Assembly: GCA_002389905.1 (NCBI GenBank)
Contig: DGRE01000047.1
Span: 14,038 to 78,037, forward strand
Length of the DNA: 64,000 nt
Reading direction: 5' to 3'
DNA from: Hungatella sp. UBA4396
GTDB taxonomy: Bacteria > Bacillota > Clostridia > Lachnospirales > Lachnospiraceae
Shown here: positions 17,966-26,214 of the stretch, one piece after another
Layout: each line of letters starts with the position of its first letter
Numbering within the stretch: position 1 is the first letter of the stretch
Program-made: the position numbers and the translations under genes
The notes under the pieces: model-generated
Seen by the model: the letters and a program-made list of their open reading frames with translations, nothing else
Databases searched by the model: none
What the model was told of the DNA's origin: nothing

Positions 17966-19163
17966 AAAAGAACTGGAGCTTTATATACACATTCCCTTCT
18001 GTGCCCGCAAATGCGCATACTGCGATTTTCTCTCCTTCCCCGGAGATCAGCAGGCCCAGAGGGAATACAGTTTAAAATTAATAGAAGAGATTCGATGTCA
18101 GAGTGTCCGCGCCGAGGAATACCAGGTAGTCAGCGTATTTATAGGGGGAGGCACTCCTTCTATATTAAAGGCAGAATATATGGCGGAAATCCTTTGCAGT
18201 CTGAAGGAGAGTTTTCATATCCTTCCCGACGCGGAGATTTCCATGGAGGTAAATCCCGGCACTGTTACGGCTGAGGGCCTTGCCTGTTACAAAGAAGCAG
18301 GGGTCAACCGGATCAGCATGGGGCTTCAGTCTGCCGACGATCAGGAGCTGCGCTGGCTGGGACGAATCCATACTTATGATGGATTTTTAAAAAGCTATCA
18401 GAGAGTCCGTATGGCGGGCTTTGACAATGTAAATGTGGATCTGATTTCCGCTATCCCGGGGCAGACTTTGGAATCCTGGAAAAATACCTTAAAGAAGACC
18501 GCTATGCTGAAGCCGGAGCACATATCCGCTTACAGCCTGATTGTGGAGAAGGGAACTCCCTATTATGAACGGTACGGCGGCTATGAGCCTGCAGAGAGCC
18601 ATTGCGGAGGTCAGAGCGCATGTCTTATGTCCCTGCCGGAGCTTCCTGATGAGGATATGGAGCGGGAAATGTATTATCTGACTCAGGAATTTTTAAGGGA
18701 ACAGGGATATGAGCGGTACGAGATCTCCAATTATTCCAAAAAAGGATATGAGTGCAGGCATAATATGGGGTACTGGATGGGAACAGAGTATCTGGGATTT
18801 GGACTGGGGGCTTCTTCTTACTTTGAAGGCTGCCGCTTTCACAATACCCCTGATTTTAGAGAATACTGTAGTGCAGATTTTGATCAGGAAGAAATATTCC
18901 AGAAGGTTTTGAGACAGGATTTTGAAAAGCTGACCATAGAGCAGAAGATGGAAGAGTACATGTTTCTGGGACTGAGGATGATCGAAGGAGTTTCCGCCCA
19001 GGAATTTGTCAGCCGCTTTGGTCATAATATAAAAAATGTCTATGGAATGATTCTGTCGGAGATGGAGGAAAACGGCCTTATGGAGTGGAAGGACGGATAT
19101 TACCGTCTGACCTCCCGGGGAATTGATATCAGCAATTATGTGATGAGCCGTTTCCTGCTGTAG
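17955..19163 (+). CDS. hemW: Radical SAM heme chaperone HemW
   Basis: Radical SAM protein of the coproporphyrinogen III oxidase-like family. HemW delivers heme to apoproteins and is not itself the oxidase. The cluster ligands C16, C20 and C23 lie in FCARKCAYCDF. Also visible are the GGGTPS loop and GLQS/NVDLISAIPGQ family blocks. At 402 aa it is slightly long because of an extra ~25-residue segment near residue 210 that is rich in Glu, Ser and Cys. It overlaps lepA by 11 bp; the ATG at 17955 or the one at 17958 could serve. No other heme gene is in the window. Confidence 0.92.
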   Translation: MMNKKELELYIHIPFCARKCAYCDFLSFPGDQQAQREYSLKLIEEIRCQSVRAEEYQVVSVFIGGGTPSILKAEYMAEILCSLKESFHILPDAEISMEVNPGTVTAEGLACYKEAGVNRISMGLQSADDQELRWLGRIHTYDGFLKSYQRVRMAGFDNVNVDLISAIPGQTLESWKNTLKKTAMLKPEHISAYSLIVEKGTPYYERYGGYEPAESHCGGQSACLMSLPELPDEDMEREMYYLTQEFLREQGYERYEISNYSKKGYECRHNMGYWMGTEYLGFGLGASSYFEGCRFHNTPDFREYCSADFDQEEIFQKVLRQDFEKLTIEQKMEEYMFLGLRMIEGVSAQEFVSRFGHNIKNVYGMILSEMEENGLMEWKDGYYRLTSRGIDISNYVMSRFLL

Positions 19164-19183
19164 AATGGTGTTGATATTTGTAA

Positions 19184-19225
19184 AAAGTGCCCTGATTAAG
19201 CCGTAAAGCTCTTTCAGGGCACTTT
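19184..19225. terminator. Bidirectional terminator between hemW and 3D-protein gene
   Basis: AAAGTGCCCTGA (about 19184-19195) pairs with TCAGGGCACTTT (19213-19224). T-runs flank on both strands, serving hemW on plus and the 3D-domain gene on minus. Confidence 0.8.
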
Positions 19226-19227
19226 TC

Positions 19228-19935
19228 TTATTGAACCAGAAATGCTTCTACATTCCGTAAGCCGTAGGCTCTGGTTTCTCCGTGGGTGTTGAAAAAAATA
19301 TCGATGTGGTTTCCTTTTACTCCGCCTCCCCGGTCTTCTGCCGTGTAGATGACCCCGTTAATCATGATACGGGTTCCGTAGGGAATGACTCTGGGGTCAA
19401 CGGAAATGGTGTGGTTTGCCTTTGCAATGGTTCCGGTGCTGGTTCGTCCACCCCAGCCGCCGGAGCACTGCCTGCAGGGGCAGTAGGCTGTGGTGCGGAA
19501 CACTCCCAGGGAGCGGAGCTGGGAGGAGGCGGGAATATCCTTGCCGTAGAGCTTGGAGGAGAATCTCTGTCCGCCTGCATAGGTTTCTACCAGAAAGGTG
19601 CCTTCTCCGTAGGATTCCCAGGGTACGGAGATATCAAAGCCGCAGTTTCCTGTTCCCAGGCCCCGGGCAGCTAAGTCCTCCCGGTAAATGGATGCTTCTG
19701 CGGTCAATTCGGCAGCCACCTGTCCGTTTGCCTGATTGGTGATGACTACTTTTACCTCCAGAGGCTGGTCTGCCTGGGAACTGTTAAATGCCCATCCTCT
19801 TACTCCGTTTTCGTCCGCGTAATCGACGATGCCTGATGCCTGGGCGGCAAAGATATTAAGGGCGCTGATCCATAAAAACGCCGTCATTAGTAATGCTCCT
19901 GAGAGCCAGTGAATTCGCTTTGCTGTTTGTGTCAT
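19228..19935 (-). CDS. Secreted 3D-domain protein (YabE/YocH-like C-terminus)
   Basis: The 235-aa exported protein has a signal peptide at residues ~1-32 (cleavage near AAQA-SG). A beta-rich domain without known function covers ~35-130 (GIVDYADENGVRGWAF). A C-terminal 3D domain (~145-235) with a double-psi barrel contains TAYCPCRQCSGG, SVDPRVIPYG and AEDRGGGVKGNHIDIF, including the conserved Asp residues that give the domain its name. In resuscitation-promoting-factor-like and MltA-like proteins this fold cleaves or binds peptidoglycan. Two Cys pairs (CPCxxC) are visible. The ATG follows AAAGGATG. The paralogue at 20183-20728 suggests a local duplication. Enzymatic role inferred only. Confidence 0.82.
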   Translation of the reverse strand: MTQTAKRIHWLSGALLMTAFLWISALNIFAAQASGIVDYADENGVRGWAFNSSQADQPLEVKVVITNQANGQVAAELTAEASIYREDLAARGLGTGNCGFDISVPWESYGEGTFLVETYAGGQRFSSKLYGKDIPASSQLRSLGVFRTTAYCPCRQCSGGWGGRTSTGTIAKANHTISVDPRVIPYGTRIMINGVIYTAEDRGGGVKGNHIDIFFNTHGETRAYGLRNVEAFLVQ

Positions 19936-20027
19936 AAGTTACATCCTTTCTTTTTACAATCTGTAATATGATTTAACATAATATAAATATTTGTAACAGA
20001 ATTGTAATAAATGAGGTACAAGTAATT

Positions 20028-20055
20028 ATTTTACACATTTTTCCAGATTTGTCAA
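20028..20055 (-). promoter_or_regulatory. Promoter of the 3D-protein gene at 19228-19935
   Basis: On the minus strand TTGACA (20055-20050) and TAAAAT (20033-20028) are spaced by 16 nt. It leaves a leader of about 85 nt. Confidence 0.65.
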
Positions 20056-20065
20056 GGGCTGACAA

Positions 20066-20116
20066 GATGAATTTACCCGGAGGGCAAAGAGAAGGCCCCC
20101 TGACAGGTGTGAAAAG
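20066..20116. repeat. Conserved intergenic element, copy 2
   Basis: Closely similar to 3529-3579: GATGAATT, then CCCGGAGGGCAAAGAGA and GGCCCCCTGACAGGTG. It lies between the terminator of the upstream 3D gene and the promoter of the downstream one, that is, immediately upstream of a minus-strand promoter, as in copy 1. Not recognised as a known RNA family. Confidence 0.5.
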
Positions 20117-20124
20117 GAAATAAA

Positions 20125-20169
20125 AAACGCTGCAGAAAAGAGGTGAAGTCCGCTTTTCTGCAGCGTTTT
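20125..20169 (-). terminator. Terminator of the second 3D-protein gene
   Basis: AAACGCTGCAGAAAAG (20125-20140) pairs exactly with CTTTTCTGCAGCGTTT (20153-20168). On the minus strand a T-run (TTTTTTAT) follows. A very strong 16-bp stem. Confidence 0.9.
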
Positions 20170-20182
20170 ATGGGTGCGTATA

Positions 20183-20728
20183 TTAACTTTTTGTAATTTC
20201 TTTAACTGCAAAGATTTCAATGGTCTGTCTTCCGAATTGCAGCGCTTCCTGACGGCTGCCAAGGAAAATATCTACTTTTTTTCCTCTGATGCTGCTTCCG
20301 GTGTCTTCCACTGTGTAAACAGTTTCTCCGATCATCACCTTTGTTCCCAGAGGGAGAAGGGTGAGATCTGCTGATAAAGTGTGTCCTGCCTGGGGGACGG
20401 TTCCTGAGTAGGTCAGGGACTGGCTGCCGGTACAACTTGGGCAGTAAGCGGTGGCAGAGAAGTTTCCTAAGGACTCGCCTTTTTCATAAACAGGTGCCGC
20501 CGGTGTTTCCTGAACTGGTTCTTCTTTTTTCTTAATGCCCGGTCCGATTTCTTCAGAAGGGGTCTCTGTATTGTTCTCTTTGATGGTCTCAGCGGTTTCA
20601 AGACTGGCGGACTGTACTGATCCGGCCTGGCTGTTCTCTGTGGCTGCCATAGAAGTCATGGACAACAGCAGTACACAAAGGATTGTCAAAACTCCGGTAA
20701 TTCGTTTCTGTCTTGGAAAGCTTTTCAT
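20183..20728 (-). CDS. Secreted 3D-domain protein, second copy
   Basis: The 181-aa protein has a signal peptide (~1-30, hydrophobic TGVLTILCVLLLSMTSMAA), a low-complexity Glu/Pro/Thr linker (~35-85) and a C-terminal 3D domain (~90-175) with TAYCPSCTGS, AGHTLSADLTLLP and EDTGSSIRGKKVDIF. It is shorter than its neighbour: the linker replaces the beta-rich middle domain. The ATG at 20728 is chosen (GAGG 8 nt upstream); a TTG five codons earlier would remove that site. It has its own promoter and strong terminator. A peptidoglycan-directed role is inferred from the domain. Confidence 0.82.
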   Translation of the reverse strand: MKSFPRQKRITGVLTILCVLLLSMTSMAATENSQAGSVQSASLETAETIKENNTETPSEEIGPGIKKKEEPVQETPAAPVYEKGESLGNFSATAYCPSCTGSQSLTYSGTVPQAGHTLSADLTLLPLGTKVMIGETVYTVEDTGSSIRGKKVDIFLGSRQEALQFGRQTIEIFAVKEITKS

Positions 20729-20771
20729 GGATATACCTCGCAATGATGTTGTTTTGGCGTTCTCAGTTACT

Positions 20772-20799
20772 ATTATATTACAAATATGTTAAATGTCAA
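20772..20799 (-). promoter_or_regulatory. Promoter of the second 3D-protein gene
   Basis: On the minus strand consensus TTGACA (20799-20794) and consensus TATAAT (20777-20772) are separated by 16 nt. Expected to be strong. Confidence 0.75.
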
Positions 20800-20897
20800 G
20801 AAGATAATGTCAACACCTTGTAACAATTAATAGAAAAATGACAAATGGAAAAGAAAAATGTTACAAAAAGTTCACTAAAAATTTTTTCGGTAATGTA

Positions 20898-20926
20898 TTG
20901 ACAAAAACCAAAAAAAAGAATATATT
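20898..20926 (+). promoter_or_regulatory. hrcA operon promoter
   Basis: TTGACA (20898-20903) and TATATT (20921-20926) have 17-nt spacing. The CIRCE operator starts 15 nt after the -10, so HrcA would sit at the transcription start. Confidence 0.85.
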
Positions 20927-20940
20927 ATGAACAGAAGATG

Positions 20941-20967
20941 TTAGCACTCCTAAACGTCGAGTGCTAA
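20941..20967 (+). promoter_or_regulatory. CIRCE operator (HrcA binding site)
   Basis: TTAGCACTC-N9-GAGTGCTAA, a perfect match to the CIRCE consensus. HrcA dimers bind here and repress the operon until heat or misfolded protein titrates GroEL from HrcA (family knowledge). Confidence 0.98.
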
Positions 20968-20998
20968 CAAGAACAACTCAGAAAGGAAGTGGGGCAGT

Positions 20999-22048
20999 TT
21001 GAACCAAAAGGATCAGTTGGATGAGCGGAAGGTTACCATATTAAAAGCCATCATCAAAACTTATCTGGAAACAGGAGAGCCGGTAGGGTCCCGTACCATT
21101 TCAAAGTACACGGATTTACACTTAAGCTCCGCCACTATCCGGAATGAGATGTCTGATCTGGAGGAGCTTGGATACATTATGCAGCCCCATACCTCTGCAG
21201 GAAGAATTCCTTCTGACAGGGGATACCGTTTTTATGTGGACCAGATCATGCAGGAAAAAGAAGAAGAGGTCACTGAGATCAAGGATATGATGCTAAAGCG
21301 TGTGGACCGGGTGGAGCTTCTGTTAAAGCAGATGGCAAAGCTTCTGGCCCAGAACACCAATTATGCGGCAATGATCAGCGCTCCCCAGTACCACAGGAAC
21401 AAATTGAAATTCATCCAGATGTCAAAGGTTGATGCGGAAAGGCTTCTTGTGGTCATTGTGGTAGAGGGCAACATCATTAAGAATGCCATGATTCCCCTTC
21501 GGACAGAATTAAATGAGGAAGGACTTCTGAATCTTAATATTCTTCTTAACAATGCCCTTAACGGGCTGACCATAGAGGAAATCAATCTCGAAGTGATCAG
21601 CAGCTTAAAGATCCAGGCAGGCCCCCACAGTGAAGTGGTGGACCGGGTCCTCACCGAGGTGGCGGCAGCTATCCGGGGAGATGACGAGGATCTTCAGATT
21701 TATACCAGCGGGGCCACCAACATTTTCAAGTACCCGGAATTAAGCGACGGGGAAAGGGCCAGCAAGCTGATCGGCACCCTGGAGCAGAAAGAGCTTTTAC
21801 AGGGACTGGTGGATGATGTGAACAGCTCAGAGAGCGGATCAGGTATCCAGGTTTACATCGGTGACGAGGCTCCTGTCCAGAACATGAAGGACTGCAGCAT
21901 TGTAACAGCCAATTATGAGCTTGGCGAAGGCCTGCGGGGAACCATCGGAATCATCGGTCCCAAGCGCATGGATTATCAAAAGGTGCTCAGCACATTGCGC
22001 AATCTTATGACGCAGCTTGATATCATATTAAAAAAAGATGAAAGGTGA
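20999..22048 (+). CDS. hrcA: Heat-inducible transcription repressor HrcA
   Basis: Repressor of class I heat-shock genes (349 aa). The N-terminal winged helix (~1-75) has KAIIKTYLETGEPVGSRTIS and SSATIRNEMSDLEE, followed by the GAF-like dimerisation region. The C-terminal block YELGEGLRGTIGIIGPKRMDY is characteristic. The start is a TTG at 20999 with AAGGAAG upstream. The gene heads hrcA-grpE-dnaK-dnaJ and is preceded by a perfect CIRCE, so it is autoregulated. It overlaps the region just before grpE closely. Confidence 0.96.
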   Translation: MNQKDQLDERKVTILKAIIKTYLETGEPVGSRTISKYTDLHLSSATIRNEMSDLEELGYIMQPHTSAGRIPSDRGYRFYVDQIMQEKEEEVTEIKDMMLKRVDRVELLLKQMAKLLAQNTNYAAMISAPQYHRNKLKFIQMSKVDAERLLVVIVVEGNIIKNAMIPLRTELNEEGLLNLNILLNNALNGLTIEEINLEVISSLKIQAGPHSEVVDRVLTEVAAAIRGDDEDLQIYTSGATNIFKYPELSDGERASKLIGTLEQKELLQGLVDDVNSSESGSGIQVYIGDEAPVQNMKDCSIVTANYELGEGLRGTIGIIGPKRMDYQKVLSTLRNLMTQLDIILKKDER

Positions 22049-22064
22049 AGGAAGAACATTGAGC

Positions 22065-22634
22065 ATGGAAGACAAAAAAACAGACGGGATGCCGGCAGAC
22101 GAGGTTTTGGAAACAGAGGATGTCCTTGACCCTGAACGTGAAATAGAAGGTGAAAAAGCCTGTGCTGAAGAAGAAACGGAAACCCGGAAAAAGAAAGATC
22201 CCAAGGATGAGAAGATCGAGGAGCTGACAGACCGGCTCCAGAGGAATATGGCTGAATTCGACAACTTCCGAAAGAGAACGGAAAAAGAAAAATCCGCCAT
22301 GTTTGAAATCGGGGCAAGGGATATTGTGGAACGTATCCTTCCGGTTGTGGACAATTTTGAAAGAGGCCTTGCAGCCGTTCCTGAGGAGGAAAAAGGCTCT
22401 CCTTTTGCAGAAGGAATGGAAATGATATACAAACAGCTTATGAAAACACTGGAGGAAGCAGGAGTAAAGCCGATCGAAGCGGTGGGAAAACCCTTTGACC
22501 CCAATTTCCATAATGCGGTGCTTCACGTGGAAGATGAGTCTCTGGGAGAAAATGTGATTTCCCAGGAACTTCAAAAGGGTTATACCTACCGGGACACTGT
22601 GGTGAGACATTCCATGGTGCAGGTAGCTAATTAA
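22065..22634 (+). CDS. grpE: Nucleotide exchange factor GrpE
   Basis: Co-chaperone that releases ADP from DnaK (189 aa). The N-terminal acidic disordered stretch (~1-50) leads into a long coiled coil (DEKIEELTDRLQRNMAEFDNF) and the C-terminal beta domain (GVKPIEAVGKPFDPNFHNAV). The ATG at 22065 lies 10 nt after GGAAG. A TTG two codons earlier or the ATG at 22038 overlapping hrcA are alternatives; the unstructured N-terminus does not settle the start. Confidence 0.95.
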   Translation: MEDKKTDGMPADEVLETEDVLDPEREIEGEKACAEEETETRKKKDPKDEKIEELTDRLQRNMAEFDNFRKRTEKEKSAMFEIGARDIVERILPVVDNFERGLAAVPEEEKGSPFAEGMEMIYKQLMKTLEEAGVKPIEAVGKPFDPNFHNAVLHVEDESLGENVISQELQKGYTYRDTVVRHSMVQVAN

Positions 22635-22690
22635 TAAAATAATAGAAACGATTACATTCACACTTTGTTTAATAATAGGAGGAAAAAACT

Positions 22691-24547
22691 ATGGGCAAGA
22701 TCATTGGTATTGACTTAGGTACGACAAACAGCTGTGTTGCTGTTATGGAAGGCGGAAAGCCGGTTGTAATCCCCAACAGCGAAGGCGTAAGAACCACACC
22801 GTCTGTTGTTGCATTTACAAAGAACGGAGAAAGGCTGGTAGGCGAGCCTGCAAAGCGCCAGGCTGTGACTAATGCAGACCGGACCATCTCTTCCATTAAG
22901 AGACACATCGGTACAGATTACAAGGTATCTGTTGACGGAAAGAATTACAGTCCTCAGGAAATTTCTGCCATGATTCTTCAGAAGTTAAAGGCAGATGCAG
23001 AGGCTTACTTAGGCGAGAAGGTAACAGAAGCAGTTATCACTGTTCCTGCATACTTTAACGATGCTCAGCGTCAGGCTACCAAGGACGCAGGAAAGATTGC
23101 AGGTCTTGATGTAAAACGTATCATCAACGAGCCTACGGCAGCAGCGCTGGCTTACGGACTTGATAATGAAAAAGAGCAGAAGATCATGGTATACGACTTA
23201 GGCGGCGGTACCTTCGACGTTTCCATCATCGAGATCGGTGACGGTGTTATCGAGGTTCTTTCCACCAACGGTGATACACGTCTGGGCGGCGATGACTTTG
23301 ACAACCGCATTACCCAGTGGATGGTTGATGAATTCAAGAAGGCTGAAGGCGTTGACTTATCCGGTGACAAGATGGCTATGCAGAGACTGAGAGAGGCTGC
23401 TGAGAAGGCTAAGAAGGAACTTTCTTCTGCCACAACTACCAACATCAACCTTCCATTCATCACTGCAACGACAGAAGGACCTAAGCATCTGGATATGAAC
23501 TTAACCAGAGCGAAGTTTGATGAGCTGACTCTGGATCTCATTGAGCGCACTGCAATTCCAGTACAGAACGCATTAAAGGATGCAGGAATTACAGCAGCAG
23601 AGTTAGGAAAGGTGCTGTTAGTAGGCGGTTCCACCCGTATGCTGGCTGCACAGGAAAAAGTAAAACAGTTAACAGGCAAAGAGCCTTCCAAGACCTTAAA
23701 TCCTGATGAGTGTGTTGCTATCGGCGCCAGCATCCAGGGCGGAAAGCTGGCAGGTGATGAAGGTGCAGGCGATATCCTGCTTCTGGACGTAACTCCTCTT
23801 TCCCTGTCCATCGAGACTATGGGCGGAGTTGCCACCAGACTGATTGAAAGAAATACGACTATTCCTACAAAGAAGAGCCAGATCTTCTCCACAGCGGCAG
23901 ACAACCAGACAGCGGTTGATATCCACGTGGTACAGGGTGAAAGACAGTTTGCAAGAGACAACAAGACTCTTGGACAGTTCCGTCTGGACGGAATTCCGCC
24001 TGCAAGAAGAGGTGTTCCTCAGATCGAAGTTACCTTTGATATCGATGCAAACGGCATTGTAAATGTTTCTGCCAAGGATCTGGGAACAGGTAAGGAGCAG
24101 CACATCACCATTACCTCTGGTTCCAATATGTCTGATTCCGACATTGATAAGGCTGTTAAGGAAGCGGCTGAGTACGAGGCACAGGATAAGAAGCGCAAGG
24201 ATGCCATTGACGCCAGAAACGATGCAGATTCCATGGTATTCCAGACAGAAAAGGCTCTGGAAGAGGTTGGAGACAAGGTTGATGCAAATGATAAAGCATC
24301 AGTAGAAGCAGACTTAAATGCCTTGAAAGAAGCGATCAACAGAGCGCCCCTTGAAGAGATGACCGATGCCCAGGTAGAGGATATCAAGGCCGGAAGAGAA
24401 AAGCTGATGAACAGCGCACAGGCCCTGTTTGCCAAGGTTTACGAGCAGGCACAGGCAGGAGCTCAGGGCGCAGGACCTGACATGGGTGGCCCGGAGGCTT
24501 CCTATCAGGACAGCGATGTGGTTGACGGCGACTACAAAGAGGTGTAA
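22691..24547 (+). CDS. dnaK: Chaperone protein DnaK (Hsp70)
   Basis: ATP-dependent chaperone of 618 aa. It has GIDLGTTNSCVAVMEGG at the N-terminus, the phosphate-2 block VYDLGGGTFDVSI and the adenosine loop VGGSTRM. The interdomain linker DVTPLSLSIET, the substrate-binding beta domain and the helical lid end in a Gly/Ala-rich tail with VVDGDYKEV. RBS TAGGAGG. Codon use is strongly biased (frequent GTA, GGC and TTA), in line with high expression. It is followed by a terminator before dnaJ. Confidence 0.98.
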   Translation: MGKIIGIDLGTTNSCVAVMEGGKPVVIPNSEGVRTTPSVVAFTKNGERLVGEPAKRQAVTNADRTISSIKRHIGTDYKVSVDGKNYSPQEISAMILQKLKADAEAYLGEKVTEAVITVPAYFNDAQRQATKDAGKIAGLDVKRIINEPTAAALAYGLDNEKEQKIMVYDLGGGTFDVSIIEIGDGVIEVLSTNGDTRLGGDDFDNRITQWMVDEFKKAEGVDLSGDKMAMQRLREAAEKAKKELSSATTTNINLPFITATTEGPKHLDMNLTRAKFDELTLDLIERTAIPVQNALKDAGITAAELGKVLLVGGSTRMLAAQEKVKQLTGKEPSKTLNPDECVAIGASIQGGKLAGDEGAGDILLLDVTPLSLSIETMGGVATRLIERNTTIPTKKSQIFSTAADNQTAVDIHVVQGERQFARDNKTLGQFRLDGIPPARRGVPQIEVTFDIDANGIVNVSAKDLGTGKEQHITITSGSNMSDSDIDKAVKEAAEYEAQDKKRKDAIDARNDADSMVFQTEKALEEVGDKVDANDKASVEADLNALKEAINRAPLEEMTDAQVEDIKAGREKLMNSAQALFAKVYEQAQAGAQGAGPDMGGPEASYQDSDVVDGDYKEV

Positions 24548-24580
24548 ACTAATCTGGTCGGTTGACGAGACATTGGAAAG

Positions 24581-24606
24581 AGTGTTGTAGTGATACAACA
24601 CTTTTT
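24581..24606 (+). terminator. Terminator/attenuator between dnaK and dnaJ
   Basis: AGTGTTGTA (24581-24589), loop GTGA, TACAACACT (24594-24602), then TTTTT. This is a perfect 9-bp stem with an ideal GNRA-type tetraloop. It sits 34 nt after dnaK and about 40 nt before dnaJ. Confidence 0.88.
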
Positions 24607-24645
24607 CCGTGGTTTTCAAGCATGGAGTGAAAGGTAAGACCTAAG

Positions 24646-25785
24646 ATGGCAGAGAGTAAAAAAGATTATTATGAGATCCTGGGCGTTTCCAAGGATGCGG
24701 ATGACGCAGCCATTAAGAAGGCCTACAGGGCATTAGCAAAGAAATACCATCCTGACACCAACCCCGGAGATGCTGCCGCCGCCGAGAAGTTTAAACAGGC
24801 TTCCGAGGCCTACAGCGTATTAAGCGACCCGGATAAGAGACGACAGTACGACCAGTTTGGTTCCGCAGCCTTTGACGGAAGCGGAGGAGCCGGCGGATTT
24901 GGCGGATTCGATTTCAGCGGAGCGGATATGGGGGATATTTTCGGAGATATTTTCGGGGATATCTTTGGCGGCGGAAGGAGAAGCAGCACCCGTTATAACG
25001 GCCCATCCAGAGGCGCCAATGTCAGAACCAGCATCCGGATCACCTTTGAGGAGGCTATTTTCGGCTGCGAAAAAGAAATTGAAATCAATTATAAGGAAGA
25101 GTGTGCCACCTGCCACGGAAGCGGGGCAAAGGCGGGAACCTCTCCCACTACCTGTCCCAAGTGTAACGGAAAAGGAAAGATCATGTATACCCAGCAGTCC
25201 TTTTTCGGCCAGGTGCAGAATGTCCAGACCTGTCCGGACTGCGGCGGCACCGGCACCATTATAAAGGACAAATGTCCGGATTGTTATGGAACCGGGTACA
25301 ACACCAAGAGAAAGAAATTCAAGGTTACTATTCCGGGAGGAATTGACAACGGTCAGTCCGTCCGCCTTGGAGGAGCCGGAGAGCCGGGAACCAACGGCGG
25401 TGAAAGAGGAGATCTTCTGGTTGAGGCAGTGGTTTCCAACCATCCGATTTTCAAGCGTCAGGATACCAGCATTTATTCCACTGTTCCCATTTCCTTTGCA
25501 AAGGCAGCATTAGGCGGTCCCATCCGTATCAAGACGGTGGATGGAGAAGTGGAGTATGAGGTAAAGGCCGGAACCCAGACTGATACTAAAGTACGGTTAA
25601 AGGGTAAGGGTGTTCCCTCCCTGCGCAACAGGGCTGTCAGGGGAGATCATTACGTGACGTTGGTGGTTTCTGTGCCTGAACGGCTGACAGAGGCCCAGAA
25701 GGACGCTCTGCGGAAGTTTGACGATGCCATGAACGGGATCGCTCCGGAGGGGGAAAAACATAAAAAAAAAGGGCTCTTTAAATAG
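24646..25785 (+). CDS. dnaJ: Chaperone protein DnaJ (type I Hsp40)
   Basis: Co-chaperone stimulating DnaK ATPase (379 aa). The J domain carries HPD at residues 35-37. A Gly/Phe-rich region (~75-110) contains a short repeat of GDIFGDIFG units. Four CxxCxGxG zinc motifs follow (CATCHGSG, CPKCNGKG, CPDCGGTG, CPDCYGTG), then the C-terminal peptide-binding domains. The product is canonical. Translation starts at the ATG after AAAGGTAAG. Expression relative to dnaK is probably reduced by the intervening terminator. Confidence 0.98.
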   Translation: MAESKKDYYEILGVSKDADDAAIKKAYRALAKKYHPDTNPGDAAAAEKFKQASEAYSVLSDPDKRRQYDQFGSAAFDGSGGAGGFGGFDFSGADMGDIFGDIFGDIFGGGRRSSTRYNGPSRGANVRTSIRITFEEAIFGCEKEIEINYKEECATCHGSGAKAGTSPTTCPKCNGKGKIMYTQQSFFGQVQNVQTCPDCGGTGTIIKDKCPDCYGTGYNTKRKKFKVTIPGGIDNGQSVRLGGAGEPGTNGGERGDLLVEAVVSNHPIFKRQDTSIYSTVPISFAKAALGGPIRIKTVDGEVEYEVKAGTQTDTKVRLKGKGVPSLRNRAVRGDHYVTLVVSVPERLTEAQKDALRKFDDAMNGIAPEGEKHKKKGLFK

Positions 25786-25794
25786 GAATTAAGG

Positions 25795-25832
25795 AAGGTA
25801 CGGCAGGAATTTTTTTGCTGTGCCTTTTCTTT
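25795..25832 (+). terminator. dnaJ terminator
   Basis: AAGGTACGGC (25795-25804) pairs with GCTGTGCCTT (25817-25826) through ten pairs, two of them G-T, followed by a T-rich tail. The hsp operon therefore probably ends here and does not run on into prmA. Confidence 0.7.
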
Positions 25833-25887
25833 CATTGTATTTTCAGGTATAATAATCTTGAAGAGGCAGCAGGGACGGAGGAATCTT

Positions 25888-26214
25888 ATGGAGAGGCATA
25901 TGCAGGCAATAAACAGTGCTTTAGAGGTACTTTGCAGTGAATCTTATGAGCCTTATATAGAAGCGGTTTACCTTTATGGAAGCTGTGGGAGAGGGAATCC
26001 AGGGTTTCACAGCGATGTGGATCTTTTAGTACAGTGCAATGAGAAATTTACAGCCGATATCGGGCGCAGTATAAGAATTCATGCAATGCCTGAGGATTGG
26101 AATCTGCCGGATGTGGAACTGAAGTTTGTTTATGGGGAGGGCTGGAAGGCTGGGGAAGATCAGTTTTCCCGCAATTTGGTAAAGGAAGGAGTTTTGCTGT
26201 GGGAAAAGAAGTAA
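25888..26214 (+). CDS. MNT-type nucleotidyltransferase domain protein (putative antitoxin)
   Basis: The 108-aa protein has the minimal nucleotidyltransferase signature YGSCGRG-x5-SDVDLLV near residues 29-46, which supplies the GS loop and the DxD metal ligands. A downstream acidic residue (DVELKF) could be the third carboxylate. The ATG at 25888 has GGAGG 6 nt upstream; the frame extends 10 codons further up without a ribosome site. It overlaps the next gene by 16 bp, the usual layout of MNT-HEPN pairs, where the MNT protein AMPylates and neutralises the HEPN partner (family knowledge). Toxin-antitoxin function here is inferred. The pair interrupts the usual dnaJ-prmA adjacency. Confidence 0.75.
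   Translation: MERHMQAINSALEVLCSESYEPYIEAVYLYGSCGRGNPGFHSDVDLLVQCNEKFTADIGRSIRIHAMPEDWNLPDVELKFVYGEGWKAGEDQFSRNLVKEGVLLWEKK

Noticed and set aside
23152..23964. Long open frame (270 codons) on the minus strand
   Set aside because: It is antisense to dnaK, has no ribosome site or family motif, and mirrors the codon bias of dnaK.
24890..24975. Tandem DNA repeat in dnaJ (GGAGATATTTTC units)
   Set aside because: It encodes the normal Gly/Phe-rich region of DnaJ.
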